Shown piece by piece: positions 34,491 through 48,242 of a stretch of 64,000 nucleotides of DNA (position 1 is the first letter of the stretch; each line of letters opens with the position of its first letter). A program made the position numbers and the translations under genes. Below the pieces are notes generated by a model that saw only the letters and a list, made by a program, of their open reading frames with translations, did no database searches and was not told the DNA's origin. The DNA lies in contig JBITNC010000001.1 in NCBI GenBank assembly GCA_050084985.1, positions 182,528,001 to 182,592,000 of the forward strand, in the 5' to 3' direction. The stretch comes from Nageia nagi (Eukaryota > Pinophyta).

Positions 34491-34744
34491 ACTCTTAACA
34501 TAGGGTAAGGATTTCTAAAAAGATTACTACATTTTAATAGAAAAATATGTGCATGACTAGGTCATTAACTTCAAATCTGGGGCATTAAATTTTGTCAACC
34601 TAACTAGGAATTTTATGATGGACTTCACTCTTACAAAAGTGGAGGGTGACAAAAATAAGTGGGTATTGGAATTAATGTTTTATGTGTTTTTGACTCCTAT
34701 TTTAATCATTTAGTAACATCAACCTAATTATGTTATTTTAGACC

Positions 34745-35027
34745 TTCCCTTGTATAAGGAATTTATGAAGCAAACATACCTAAAGGAAACAAAGGAGCAT
34801 TTAGAAAGACACTAGGTATTAGATATAGATATAGACCAACTATGGGAATAACTCCTCTTGCTACAAAAAGGGATGAAGGAAAGAGACATGCTTGGCATAA
34901 CTCCAAGCTTTCTCTTGGAGGGACAAAGGCACCTAAGATTTGTACCTTTCTAGAAAACATGGAAAAGAAGGAAACAAATCATTTCAAGAGGTGGCATTTC
35001 AAAATGTCATGTGTAAAATATTCATAA
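34745..35027 (+). pseudogene. Repeat A + strand region 4, copy 2, conserved basic segment
   Basis: Uninterrupted from 34842: MGITPLATKRDEGKRHAWHN, SKLSLGGTKAPKICTFLENM, then HFKRWHFKMSCVKYS. The upstream frame reads GAFRKTLGIRYRYRPT, so the ATG at 34842 is internal rather than a true start. It is nearly the same as copy 1 at 6480-6690. Function unknown. Confidence 0.45.
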
Positions 35028-35267
35028 GATATTTTACTACCTCAAAAGTTTTTATGTGTAATAGGTTACAACATAAATCACTAAGTCTTTGTTGATGTAA
35101 ATGAAAATTACATAGTAAAATTGATTAATGTAGTTTGTTTAGCTTAGTTTTTCTTAATATTCTTTATATGCAAATTTATACATTATTATTTACTTTGATT
35201 TCATGTATAGTGTACTTTATTTTACTTTTGATGTGGCAACTTACTAATTTAGAATTTTATGGTAGGT

Positions 35268-35457
35268 AACATTAGGAGTGAACAGTGGAGACATAAAGGA
35301 ATTAGTCACAATAAATGGGTTTAAATATAAAGCCATCAGAATGCCCCAATACACATCTTGACACAATAAAATACTTATAGAGATGCAAAAATTTAAGGGA
35401 CAACACTCACCTATATTCGAAACCATCCCACTACATGGGAATAATAGAGAGTTATGA
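35268..35457 (+). pseudogene. Repeat A + strand region 5, copy 2
   Basis: LGVNSGDIKELVTINGFKYK, AIRMPQYTS, a stop, NKILIEMQKFKGQHSPIFE, TIPLHGN. This is the empty-site version of the place where copy 1 carries the 585-bp insertion. Function unknown. Confidence 0.4.
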
Positions 35458-35617
35458 AAATCATGTAGGAAAATATACATAATGTTTTACAAGAATGGAT
35501 ACAACAATATGTATTTTTATGTTAACAAAGTTGGATATGAAATTATCTATTCATGTATATTCTAGATGTGGCTTTCTTCCCATACAATGAAAAAACATTC
35601 TTCATTCTCATCCCATT

Positions 35618-36121
35618 TGTTAGAATATATAATGTAATATTGTATAATATTTATCTTTAATATAAATTCACTTAATGCTTAAAGTATATTTAGGTACCTT
35701 AAAGCATTAAGAGAATATATATAGAAAGAGAAATAAATATAGAAACACCTTTAACCTTATCCATAGGTAAAAAAAGGTTAAAAGGTGGGTAGGTTAAAAG
35801 GTGGGTTTTTTTTTATAAATAGAGAGGTACCCTTCTTATTATGTAACTAAATGAAGTATGTTAATGCTTATCTTATAGAGGTGTATGAATGCTCTTGTAG
35901 GAGTCTTGTAGAAGAATTTTTGAGAATTTATAAGAGTTATCTTATGAGAAGTAATAGAATGATGGTTCAAGGTGGATATACTCCTACGAGATGGAGGAAC
36001 CATTATACATAATGTATCATTTTTTATGTGATTGATTATTGGTTTGGTGGAAGGATGAATGTTAGATTTGTTGAAGAAATTTCAAGGTGATCTTGGTTTA
36101 TGAAATCTTTCAATTATATCA
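35618..36121 (+). repeat. 5' LTR of family X copy 1 (504 bp)
   Basis: Starts TGTTAGAATATATAATG and ends CAATTATATCA. It pairs with 37444-37929 by sequence and order, with frequent substitutions. Confidence 0.9.
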
Positions 36122-36123
36122 AG

Positions 36124-36136
36124 TGGTATCAGAATC
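36124..36136 (+). promoter_or_regulatory. Primer binding site, initiator Met tRNA type
   Basis: TGGTATCAGAATC lies two bases after the 5' LTR. The plant initiator-Met primer site is TGGTATCAGAGCC, so only the end differs. Confidence 0.85.
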
Positions 36137-37434
36137 ATTATTGTGGTAATATCCTTAAATTTCTACTTGGTAAGTTTGAGGTAACTCTCCTCAAATTTAA
36201 GGTATATCTAACTTCTAAAATTGTTTCAATTTTTTATTTGAAACTTCAATGGTTAGTCTATTTCAATTTTTTATTTTCAAGTTGAAATTTGATATCTATA
36301 CTAACATGTTTATGGAGTAATTGGCTACGATCTAACATTTTTATGTTAAGAACATGTTAGTAGTATTTGAAGTTAGATATAATATATTTTATATGATTAG
36401 AATCTAAGATCTTGAAAAAATTAGTACTTCTAATTTTTTTTACTAATTTGTAAACTTACAAAAATCTAATTTATGATTTTTGTAATAAAGTTCTTTTTTA
36501 GCAAAAAAGTTGAAATATTATTTTACTATATTAACAGAGGTTACAAATTGTTTTTGTAACAAATAAAATTACAAAAGCTTGCAATTTTTTTATATATGAA
36601 AATTTTAATAAAAGTTTTTATATATAAAAAAAATAAAAATTTTATATATATATATGTTATTAAAAAAATTATTTTTTTAATATTTAAAAAAATAGAATTT
36701 TATTATTATTTAAAAAAATAGATTTTTTTATTGTTAAATAATAAAAATTAATTTTTTTAAATATATTTTTATAAAAAAAATAATAGATTTACTCTCTTAA
36801 TTTTTGTATCTTTAATATGAGCTCCTTTTAGTGATCTAAAACAAATAAACACAAAAATAAAAAATAAAAAAAAATTTATATATCTTTAGTTTAGAATGCA
36901 TTTATATCATTTTATTGATTATGCATCTGATAGTGTTGTGCACATATGATATTGTTGATATCATGTTATGATTGATACATTTTATTTAGTATGCACATGT
37001 GATATTAGTTGATGATGTATGTCATCTTTGATGTTGTGTATATGTGATGACTTGGCATTTTTTATCAATTAATAGATGACATATATCTTATATGAGTGTA
37101 TATTATATATCTAATTGATCTTATTTATGAGTTGCTTGTAGCTTGCAAATTCTTGAGATTGGAGGTTACTTTGAGTATGTAGGCTCATGAAGGCTCATCA
37201 TATCAACTTGTTGTTGAATAACCACACTTGTACAAATAAACCATTTTTTTTATTAATAATTGTATTGTAAAATTATTTATTAAAATGGTTATGTAGTTGA
37301 GCCATTGTAGAACCATCTATATTCTATTACTCTTAAAGATGTAAAAGTTCTCATCTCCACTTGTATGTATTGGAGAAGAACTCTTTTTTACTTTCTATTT
37401 CATCTTTTTGTATGCTCTATCAAAATATTACATT

Positions 37435-37443
37435 AAGAGGAAG
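37435..37443 (+). promoter_or_regulatory. Polypurine tract of family X copy 1
   Basis: AAGAGGAAG immediately precedes the 3' LTR start TGTTAAAATTTATAAT. Confidence 0.7.
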
Positions 37444-37929
37444 TGTTAAAATTTATAATATAATATTGTATAATATTTCTCTTTAATATAAATTCACTTA
37501 ATGCTTAACATATCTTTAAATACCTTAAAGCATTAAGAGAATAAATATAAAAAGGTGAATAAATATAGAAACACTTTTAACCTTACCCTTTGGTAAAAAG
37601 AAAGTTAAAGGATAAATTTTTTATGATAAATAAAGATGTACCCCTCTCATTATGTAATTGAATGAAGTATGGTAATGCTTATCTTGTAGAGCTGTAGGAA
37701 TACTCTTGTAGGAGCTTTGTAGAAGAATTCTTGAGAATTTATAGAAGAGTTATCCTATGAGAAGTAATAGAATGATGGTTCAAAGTGGATGTACTCCAAA
37801 AAGATAGAATAACCACTATATATAATATGTTATTTTTTATATGATTGATTTTTGCTAGAAGGATGAATGTTAGATATGTTGGAGAAGCTTCAAGGTGATC
37901 TTGGTTTATGGAATCCTCCAATTCTATCA
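37444..37929 (+). repeat. 3' LTR of family X copy 1 (486 bp)
   Basis: Starts TGTTAAAATTTATAATAT and ends CCAATTCTATCA, directly followed by the CCATT duplication. Confidence 0.9.
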
Positions 37930-38244
37930 CCATTATCCATGCATAATCTTGGATAATACTTTGTAAGTGTAATTGTAATCATGATTGTATATTTGACTCT
38001 CTATATTTTTTTCATATAGTGTTTATGATGATAAGATTTAGGACAATGATGTGCATTTGACTAAGTATAGTTGACTATGAATATTTGACTCTATTTGTGA
38101 TTATATAATTGATTGTGTTTATGGCTTTGGAGAGTAAATGTTGTTTCATTACTTTTTTCAAATATTATTTATATATATTGATGGGGTATTTGTGAAAGCC
38201 CTTTATTGTACATAGTCATTGCATTGAACTAATTTTCATAATTC

Positions 38245-39245
38245 TTATACAATTGTAAATAATAAAGTTATAGAAATCTTGGGCCAAATTCTATATTTTA
38301 ATTGTAATATTGTTTACAAGTCATTCATAAACATAAATAATGCATTATAGTTCATTAATGTTGAACCTTTCAATGGTGTTTTTGAATTTATGATTAGGAA
38401 TAATGCAATAGAAATCATACATGGTATTTTATGAATAATAGAGCTACAAAAATTTGGGCCCAAATCCTATGTTTTAATTGTAATATTGTTTAATTTACAA
38501 TTTGTAATGGTTATGCTGCATTCATAACCATGAACAATATAATAAAAGTCATACATAATTCAATACAAATAATACATACAATGGTTCTTCTAAATTCATA
38601 ATCAAAAAATAATACAATATAACTCATACATGCTATTTTATGAATAATAGAGCTATAGAAATCTAGGCCCAAATCCTATGTTTTAATTGCAATATTGTTT
38701 AGTATAGAATTTGTAATGGTTATGTTGCATTCATAACCACAAATAATGTATTATAATTCATACATAATTCAATACAAATCATACATGTAATGGTTCTACT
38801 AAATTCATAACCAACAAATAATGCAATACAAATCATACATGTTATTTTACAAATAATAGAGTTACATAAATTTGATCCCAAATCCTATGTTTTTATTGCA
38901 ATATTATTTAATGTACAATTTGCAATGGTTATGCTGCATTCATAACCATGAATAATGCATTACAAATAATATATACAATGGTTCTACTGAATTCATAACT
39001 AGAAAATAATGTAATACAAATTATACATGCTATTTTATGAATAATAGATTTATAGAAATGTGCACTCAAATCCTATATTTTAATCGCAATATTTTTTAAT
39101 GTAGAATTTACAATGGTTATTTTGCATTCATAACCATGAATAATGCATAAAAAGTTATATATAATTCAACATAAATCATACATGTAATGGTTTTGCTAAA
39201 TTCATAACCAGAAAATAATGCAATACAAATCATACATGCTATTTT
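38245..39245. repeat. Tandem array in repeat A copy 2, units near 180-210 bp
   Basis: Counterpart of 8255-9235. Units carry AATAATAGAGCTACAAAAAT, CCCAAATCCTATGTTTTAAT and TACAAATCATACATGCTATT words, with about five to six units. Confidence 0.75.
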
Positions 39246-39314
39246 ATGAACCCTTCAATGGTTATGCTGATTTCATAATCATTACCTTTTAATGATATAA
39301 ACAACTTAAGATTT

Positions 39315-39490
39315 CATGTAGATATATCATAGATGTATATATAAATATACCATAGGCATATATGGTGAACATCAAGAGTGTTACGTTAAAGATATATGAT
39401 GGGCATATATTTAGATATATAATGGGTGCATATATGATACATTATATTATGGGCATATATAAGATATTGTATGGGAGTATATAATATGGT
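39315..39490. repeat. Internal TIR-like motif cluster, copy 2
   Basis: GATGGGCATATATTTAG, AATGGGTGCATATATGA and TATTATGGGCATATATAAG words occur, as in the TIRs and at 9290-9440 of copy 1. Confidence 0.5.
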
Positions 39491-41499
39491 TCATCATTAT
39501 TGAATGTGGTTCATGATCAATGTAAGCTCCATTTTTTGATCTAATATTGAGTAAGTATATGAGCCAAGATCATGGTTACCAATACTTCTATTGGAAAATA
39601 ATGATCTTAGCTCCTATGCTCTTTCAATATCAATTAGTATAGAGAAATAAAGAGTTCCATATCCTTTAATGACTTTGTAGTTGCTTTGTGTATAAGATAT
39701 TTTAAACATTTATTATAGGATTCTATGGTTATGTTTCTAATTTTTGCAATGTCTTGTTTCCTTTTGTAGTAGGACTTTCAACCATGCAACTATGATGATT
39801 CTATTTACTTTTCTTATTTATTGTATTTAATTTAACCATGCACAAGTAGGACATTTATACATGTAACCATATATTATTTATTACAAGCTTATATGCCTCC
39901 TTTCCATATTTGTTTCATATCTTATTTCCTTTTCTCATTATGTTAATGATATTTTCATGCCTAAAATTATTCATATATCTTTTATAGACGGTATTTAATT
40001 TACTATTCTCATACTTTAGGTATATTTTGCTTAGGAAATTCTCATAGATATTATGATTATAATAACTTAGATCCATACATAATACATATATAACTTAGGA
40101 TATACATAATTTAGATGTTTTTTCTAATAACTCATATATTATGATACCAATAACTCATATATTATGATGATAATAACTCAGATCCATACATAGGACATAC
40201 ATAACTTAGCTATTATCATGAAGTATAATACATTTAATAATATCTTAAATCCATACAAAGGATATTAACAACTCAATTGGAAACTAAGGTATGCCTTCAC
40301 CATTGTTTTACTAATAATATGTTATTCATCTACATATTCAAATAGTAAGAAGAGTACAAAAATATCAACTACAATCCTAATTTTTAAAATCATAGCGAAC
40401 ATTAATATTGTAGATGCCTAAAAATAATTTATTATTTATATAATAAATCATATTTAGACTTCTTAAATGATTTAATGCAATATTACATATGTTAAGATAA
40501 AATAATATTATAATGCAATGCTATGTGTTATATTAAATGCTATATGATATATCATAGGCTTTATTTTAAAGTATTTTGAACATAACAATGATTATATTAT
40601 TGCAAGAGGTCAACCTTCACTCCTTTCTATATCTTCTATAGGCTATATAAATAGGTGGATAGGTTGATCTTCATATATAAGAACTCTTTTGATATTGATA
40701 TAAAACTTTGATAGGAGGTTGTCAACTATAACAATTTCTCTATATGCAACCTATCTAGAAAATGTTTTATACTTTGATTTCTAAACTTTCTATCTTTGGT
40801 TCACATCATAATTCAACACATTTCATGTAGTCAGTAGTGTATTGCTCTTACACTATTATAGGCATGCTTATTTTAGGTCATCAACAATGTACATCTTCTA
40901 GATTGAGAGTTTAAGGATTGGATGGTTGAGCTATTGGTTCATGCACACAAAGATTAGTTATGATCCCAACACAAGTTTGATTCTAATCCTTTGAAGATTC
41001 ATTGTTATTTGCTTTTGAGGATTGTACACACATTTCATATTAGGTGTACATTTTTCATGTATATCTATTATTATCTAATATTTATTGTAAAGTTTAACAT
41101 TGATATTGACTCTTATGCCTAATATCTTGATTCTAATTTTTCCCTACATTAGATTGCTTAGCTATGGTCAATAATGATAAAGACCTACATGTTGATTTTG
41201 ATTTGACATGATCATCTTCAAGAAAGAGTAAATGTAGCATTCAAATAAAAAAAATAAAAAAATAATTTCTATAAATGAAGTTAAATTAAGTCACAAAGTG
41301 TTAACTTTGAAATTATGTTGTCTTAGGTTAACTATGCTTTTGTAATCTTGCAAAAATATAATTATGAGTTTGTTGGGCATCAAAAATTAAATCACATGAC
41401 TTCATCTCTTGAGTCTCACTTTTCTTTTTACTTGAAGGATTCATCCAACTCTTTATTAATTTTTTAAACCTTTCACCTATATTAGAATCTTATGGGTAT

Positions 41500-43711
41500 G
41501 AAAATTGGTGATAACTAGCTTTCATATCCATAAACATACTTGCAAACTATCTTTTACTTATAGGAGTATCATAATATTTCTCTAACAACAATTTTAACCA
41601 TGCCTTTCCATCATCTACATTTGATATCCTAGTAGATGAATGATCAACCTAATATTCTTGACCTTAGGAGTTGTTAAAATGAGGTGAGAATATGCTTATA
41701 GGAGAATAAGGTATATTAAGTGTATATGTCATTGTATAGTTAGAAAAATTAATAGTTTTAACTAACATGTTCATAATTTTGAATATATGCTTGCATGTTT
41801 TACCTCTAAGGGCCCACATGGAAGTGCATGTGTAAGAGTATTCACATTGAAGGGTAACAAGATATTATTTTAACACATCTATTTGACTCTTCATCAAATA
41901 TAAACCAATAATATTTTCATGAGGGACATAATAAGAATCAGGTATCATATGAGACTTATGTATTGCACTCTTTACACTCTTTTTCTTCTTGTAAATGTTC
42001 TAAAATCCTAGTATCTTCAATATAGCCAAACTCATATAATATGGAAAAACTAGTGTAAAAAGTGTGTAAAGTAACAAATCCATTCTTCTACCATATTTTC
42101 TTACCTTTTGATATAGAAATATAGTTTTCAAAGCATAATGACATGACTCTAATATAGCTAAAATTATTTATTGGTTGGAATGGAAAAAATTTATATATTA
42201 TTTTGCCCATATATCTATAATATAAAATATAGAATCAAAATTATAAATGCTTAACAAGGGAAAAATAATAGTAAAAAATATAAACATGTTATAAGTGTAA
42301 TTACAAATTCTATCAGCATCAATCTAATTACCAATCAAGTAATCTATAAAATTCTTCTCATTATAAAAATTAGCATAAAACTTAGATACAATTGCTTTCA
42401 CATATGCATCATTCTTGCATTTGAAAATTATTTCATCTAACTTTGTAAACATTTTTATTCCAAACTCTTTACTTGATGCCTTCTTGTAGATATTATTTAA
42501 CCAAGTCCATTTCACATACCAGAAACACAACAAATGCCTACAACCAAACATTTTCTTGGACATATATGCAACAATATAAACAAATTTAGCAAATGAATAA
42601 AAGAAAAGAACACTCATAAGATTCAAAATATTTTTAGGTTAAACTTTGCATATTGTTTTAAATAAAATATAGTTCACAAACTTGATGGCTTAGATATCTA
42701 TAGCAATATCATCAGTAAGAAAAGTATTCACATGCCAACTTGGTTGGCATTCTATATAACACTTTTTTAATATTTCAAAGCACTAAGTTATGTCATCAAC
42801 ACCATTTTTGTATGTAACAACCCACCCTACAAGTAGACCACTTTGTTAAGAATCAAATGCAAACAATGTGTAAAATTGGTACTACAATGCATAAAAATTA
42901 AACATTAAATAAAAATTTAGTTATGAATAACATAAACAATGCAAAAATAAAAAAACTATGCAAAAAATTAGTAATTGTTACATCGTAAAAATTTGTACTA
43001 AAGGTTGAATCTATTGAAATTATGTTTTTATAAGATAATTCCACCATCTTATCCAACATCCATTCTATTTGAATACCAATAACAAATTTTTCAATTTCAT
43101 GGTTAACATTCTTATATGTAAAAAACTTTTCCTTGTTATCTTGGTACCATTGGTTCATACTAGTGGCATCATCTTTAGCCTTTTGCACCTTCCCCCTTAT
43201 CAATCTATTGTATATATTTTGAACATCCCTTATTAAAATACAATGATCTCAAATTACATGTATATTTTCCAAATACTCTTGTATAAATTGCACATTACAT
43301 ATTGTATCAACTAAAACACCATATATTACCAATAATTGAATCAAATAACTACTCTTTTTCATCATATGTGGAGCAAAATTGGCCTTTTCATTTTTTATTT
43401 TACTTGTATAATGCACTCTATGGCAAGGTTGTCCATCAAGTGCAACATATTCAAATTTATTATATGTAATAAATGTAACTTCAAGTAAACTTTCGAATAC
43501 CTTAATAACAAAATAACATTAACAACCTTTTTTTTGTAAAATTTCTTTTTCATTTTGGAGGAGGTAGGTCATATCTCCTATCCTTATAGCCATAAAAATA
43601 CCAATTACTACATAGAAAATAAAAAAATAGAATCATATTACTTGCAAAGATAAGATCATGCAATGTTAAAATTGGAAAGAGAATATTTTCTTATATTTCA
43701 TGTATGATGAT
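41500..43711 (-). pseudogene. Mutator-like (MULE) transposase, copy 2, main part
   Basis: The same protein as 11600-13960. Seen here: DATSMNQWYQDNKEKFFTYK and EKFVIGIQIEWMLDKMVELS, then IISIDSTFSTNFYD with the first catalytic Asp intact (codon 43011-43009); MSKKMFGCRHLLCFWYVK and NNIYKKASSKEF (42570-42450); YVKAIVSKFYANFYNEKNFI; and a SWIM-like CTS...GKTCKHIFKI (about 41840-41780). Frames at 43203-42898 and 42626-42324 are open for 101 and 100 codons, but stops lie between them. The N-terminal part is separated by the family X insertion at 43712-48722 and continues at 48723-48935. It is inactive, and the insertion alone would have destroyed it. Confidence 0.82.
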
Positions 43712-44163
43712 TATTAGAAACTATAATATAATATTTTTCTTTAATATAAACTAACATAATGCTTAAAGTATCTTTAGATACCTTAAAGTATTAAGAGAAT
43801 AAATATAGAAACACTTTTTAACCTTACCTTTGGGTAAAAGAAAGGTTAAAAGGTGGATTTCTTCTTATAAATAGAGAGGTACCCTTCTTATTATATAATT
43901 TGATCAAATATAATAATGTTTATCTTGTAAAATTGTAGAAATGCTATTGTAAGAGTTTTGTTAAAAATTTGTAAGAGAGTTATCTTGTGAAAAGTAATAG
44001 AATGATGATTCAAAGTGAATGTACTCCCATGAGATGAAGGAACCACTATACATGATGTGTTATTCTTATGTAATTGATTATTGCTTTGCTAGAAAGATAA
44101 ATATTAGATTTATTGAAGAAGCTTCAAGTTGATCTTAGTTTATAAAATCTTTTAATTCCATCA
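43712..44163 (+). repeat. 5' LTR of family X copy 2 (452 bp)
   Basis: Runs from TATTAGAAACTATAATAT to AATTCCATCA. It matches 48243-48722 and the LTRs of copy 1 at 35618-37929. Confidence 0.88.
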
Positions 44164-44165
44164 AG

Positions 44166-44177
44166 TGGTATCAAAAC
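44166..44177 (+). promoter_or_regulatory. Primer binding site of family X copy 2
   Basis: TGGTATCAAAAC is two bases after the LTR, an initiator-Met type with decay at the end. Confidence 0.75.
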
Positions 44178-46489
44178 TTTCCTTGTTGTGGTCTCCATAA
44201 ATTTCTATTTAGTAATTTTGAGGTAACCCTACTCAAATTTAAGGTATACCAATCTCTTAATCTTGTTTCAATTTTATTTAAAATTTCATTGGTTAATCTG
44301 TTTCAATTTTTTTAGGTTGAAAGTTGATGTCTATACTAACATGTTTTTTATCTTGAGGATAATGGATTCAAAGTTAAGGTAAAATTTTATCTTAATTACA
44401 TGTTAATAGTATTTGAAATTAGATCTAACATATGGTATATGGTTAGAATCTAAGATCTTGAAAAAAATTAATGCTTCTAATTTTTTTAACTATGTTGCAA
44501 GCTTACAAAAATCCAATTTATGATTTTTTTAATAAAAAATCTTTTCTAGCAAAAAAGTTAAAATATTATCTTGCTATATTAACAAAGGTTACAAATTTTG
44601 TTTGTAACAAGAAAAGTTACAAAAGCTTGCATTTTTTTTATATATGAAAAATTTGATGAAATTTTTTATATAATAACTTTTATATATATAAAAAAATGAA
44701 AGTTATATATATATATTTGTTACTAAAAACATTTTCTATTTTTTAATATTTAAAAAAATAGAATTTTATTATTATTTACAAAAAATAGATTTTTTTTGTT
44801 TTTAATGTTAAATAATAATAATTAGAGAAAGTTTTTTTTTAATATAGTATTTTTGTATGAAAAAGAAAAAAAAGAAAAAGAGTTGCTTTCTTAATTTTAG
44901 CAACTTTAATAGTAGCTCATTTTTTTTTAAAAAAGAGGGGGAATCTTTAATAAGTTAAAAAAAAGGTGTACTTTCTAATTTTTATAATGAGTTATTTTTT
45001 AAATTTTAGCATCTTTAATATAATTTTTTTTATCTTTTTAAAAAAATGAAGAATCTTTAATAAGTTAAAAAATGTAGATTTTATAATTTTTAATGAGTTA
45101 AATTTAAGTTTTAAAGTTTTTTAAAGTATGATACAATTTTTAAGTAAAGACTTAAATTATTGATTATTATCTATTTTTAAACATAGATTAAATTGTAACT
45201 TATAAGCATTTTTTAATATATAAATTTTTTTTTATTTACAAAATTCTCATATTAATGTAAAATTTATTTACTTAAATACATAATTATTACAAGTATAACA
45301 AACTTTCAAGATAAAATTGAACTAATTTATCAAGTGATAAATTTTTGAAAGCAATAATTATTTTTTTATATAATATCCAATACCTTGCAAGCCACTTTAA
45401 TTACACACTTCTTCTAATGCAATTTTTTTCTTATATTAATTTATGATATTTTATTATAATAACAAAGAATGAAATAAGAAGTTGCATTATGTTATAAAAA
45501 TTTGTGTTTGTTATACTTGGTTATTTATATTATATTGCTATTATGCTTAGTTAATTTATGCATTATCCTTATTAGTTGAAATGCTATGCAAATTTGTGGA
45601 TGGATAATTTTTTCAAGCATAATTATTCCTAAGTGAATAATTTTTTTAATGCATAAGGTTAAATATACACATTATGTGTTGTGAATATTCATAGAGTTTA
45701 ATGTTTGAAATGCTTAGATAAGCATAGTGTTTGAAGTGAAAATTTAGATTTTTTTATTTTTATTTTGATATGTGCAATCCTTATTAGTTGCATTAATTTA
45801 TATTGCATGAAGATTTATTATGTGTATTAAATTATGAATTGATATTTATGTATATCTACATATTTTTTATCAATGGTTGATATAGAAATTTTTTAAACTT
45901 TCCAAATTAATTTTGTTATGCACATTTTTGAAGTAAAAGTTTGTGTAAGCTTTATTCAAATATTATTATCCTTATTAATTGTGCACATTATTTTTATCCT
46001 ACTTAGATAAAAAAAAATTTTACATATACACATTCTTGTTGAAGTAGAGTTTGTAAACTTACTCAACATTGAAATTGTTACGTATTAATATTTAAATTTT
46101 TTATTTATATACCTTGGTTAATATACTTGTTGAAGTGAAAAGTTTTTAATCTTTCTCTATAAGTCTTATTAAAGATATTGATAATGCAATATTAATCTTA
46201 ATTTAGAAAGAAAATATACAAGTACCTTTAGAAAATGTACATTCTTTCTACATTTGTAGAGTTTTGTAAATTATTTTATTTTTTTGATAAAGTTACCCTT
46301 AAGAAGAAGTATAAAATGCAAGCATCTTTTTATCAAGAAGTAAATTTTTATAGAACTTTATGTTTATTTTCTATCAAAATAAGAGTTCAATAATCTTTTT
46401 TACCTAAATTCTAATTTCTAGAGTTGGTAAATTTATCCTCAAGAAGGATTGAAGTAATGTTTACTTCATCTTTAGGAGGGTTGTGACTA

Positions 46490-46830
46490 TAAGTATTAGC
46501 TTGACGTCTTCGTGATGACTTAAAGGGCACTATTTGCTATATTTTTTACTTTTATTTGAAAAGTTTATCTATGTTTATATATGGATGCTATATTTTTTAC
46601 TTCCATGTTGATGGATTATGCCACATTCCTATTTATTAACAAGTATAAAATTCAAGCATATTTTAATTTTTTTGGTTAACTATAAGTATTGGCTTAGCAT
46701 CTTCATGATGACTTATAGTGCATCACAAATTCAAGTATATTTTTGAATTCTTATTTTATAATGACTAAGTATTGGCTTGTCATCTTCATGATGACTAATA
46801 TTGCACTATTTACCATATTTTTACTTTTAT
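46490..46830. repeat. Diverged direct repeats inside family X copy 2
   Basis: TATTGGCTTAGCATCTTCAT and related words followed by GATGACTTA recur about three times (46495, 46685, 46768). The reverse complement appears in the third family member near 61245. Confidence 0.6.
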
Positions 46831-47089
46831 ATTAGCTAGTTATATCTATGAAGATGAATTATTTGCTACGTGTAGTGTATGGAATGGATAAAAAGATTTA
46901 CTTTTATTTATAACTACATTATTAGAGTGGTTAACATGGTTTGATATTCTTTGTATTGTTGAATGTTGAAGTGGTTAAAAAGGTTTACCCTTTTTCATAT
47001 TACAATCTTTAATAAAAAATTGCATTCTTGTTGAATGAATGCTATATTTTTTCATTATATACATCTTAACTAATAGGATGGTTAAAATC

Positions 47090-47301
47090 GCATCTTGACT
47101 CACTCTTAGTAAAATTAAATTTATTTGTTATGGAATATTGACTCACTCTTGGTAAATTCAATTTTATTTATTATGGCATCTTGACTCACTCTTGGTAAAG
47201 TTAAGTTTATTTATTATGGCATCTTGACTCACACTTGGCAAAGTTAAGTTTATTTATTATGATATTTTGACTCATCCTTGGTAAAGTTAAGTTTATTTTA
47301 T
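47090..47301. repeat. Five tandem 42-bp units inside family X copy 2
   Basis: The unit is CATCTTGACTCACTCTTGG followed by TAAAGTTAAGTTTATTTATT and ATGG. The five units are nearly equal in length and only mildly diverged. The array is absent from the 2.3-kb relative. Confidence 0.85.
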
Positions 47302-48242
47302 ATATGTTTTATATGTATTTGATCAAATTGGTATTTATAAATTATAATTTATTTTATAAATTTTAGCTTTGTATTTGGTCAAGTTGGCATTTATAGCTTA
47401 TAAATCTTGATTTCATCAAGTGGTTATTCCTTTGAAAATCTTGACTTAGTGGTTTAGTTAAGATGATATTTAATATTTTATAACATGGTTAAGATAATAT
47501 GGTCATATAAGTATTTATTTAATAAATTTTTTATCAGAAAGAAGAATTAAATTATGAAACATTATGATATAATGACACCTTCATATACACTCAATAAATA
47601 CAAAATAATAAAATAAAATAAATAAACATAAAAATTAAAAATTATTTTTTTATAAATATTGGTGATATTTTTTATATCCTTAATTGAGAATAGATTTATA
47701 TCACTTGGTTGATTGTACATATGATAGTGTTGATCACATATGATATTGTTGATATCATGTTATGGTTGATACATTTTGTTTGGTATGCATATGTGAGATA
47801 TAGTTGATGATGTATGTTATCTTTGATGTTATGTATATGTGATGATTTAATATTTTTGATCAATTTATAGGTGACATATAACTTATATGAGTGTATATGA
47901 TATATATAATTGATCTTATTTATGATTTTTTTATATCTTTTACATTCTTCTTGAGATTATAGGTTACTTTAGGTATATAAGCTCATGGAGGATCATCATA
48001 TAAACTTGTTGTTGAATCACTAATTTTATATAAAAAACTATTTTTTTATTAATGATTGTATTGTAAAACTATTTATTAAAATAGTTAAGTATTTGAACCA
48101 TTATAAAACTATCTATATTCTGTTACTTTCTCTAATATGTAAAAGGTTCTCAACTCCACTTGTATCTCTATGGAAGAGAACACTCTCTTACTCTTTCTCT
48201 TTATTTTTTTGACTATCTACCCAATATTGCATTAAAAGAGAG

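Larger units (their letters stand above)
35618..37929 (+). mobile_element. Non-coding LTR element, 2.3 kb, family X (copy 1)
   Basis: It has two LTRs, an initiator-Met-type primer site, a polypurine tract and the 5-bp target-site duplication CCATT (35613-35617 and 37930-37934). The empty site is seen in repeat A copy 1 (CCCCATTATCCATG near 7950). The internal part (36122-37443) has no frame resembling gag or pol and is very AT-rich, so the element must have relied on proteins from elsewhere. A larger relative lies at 43712-48722 and a partial one at 60977-64000. Confidence 0.9.
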
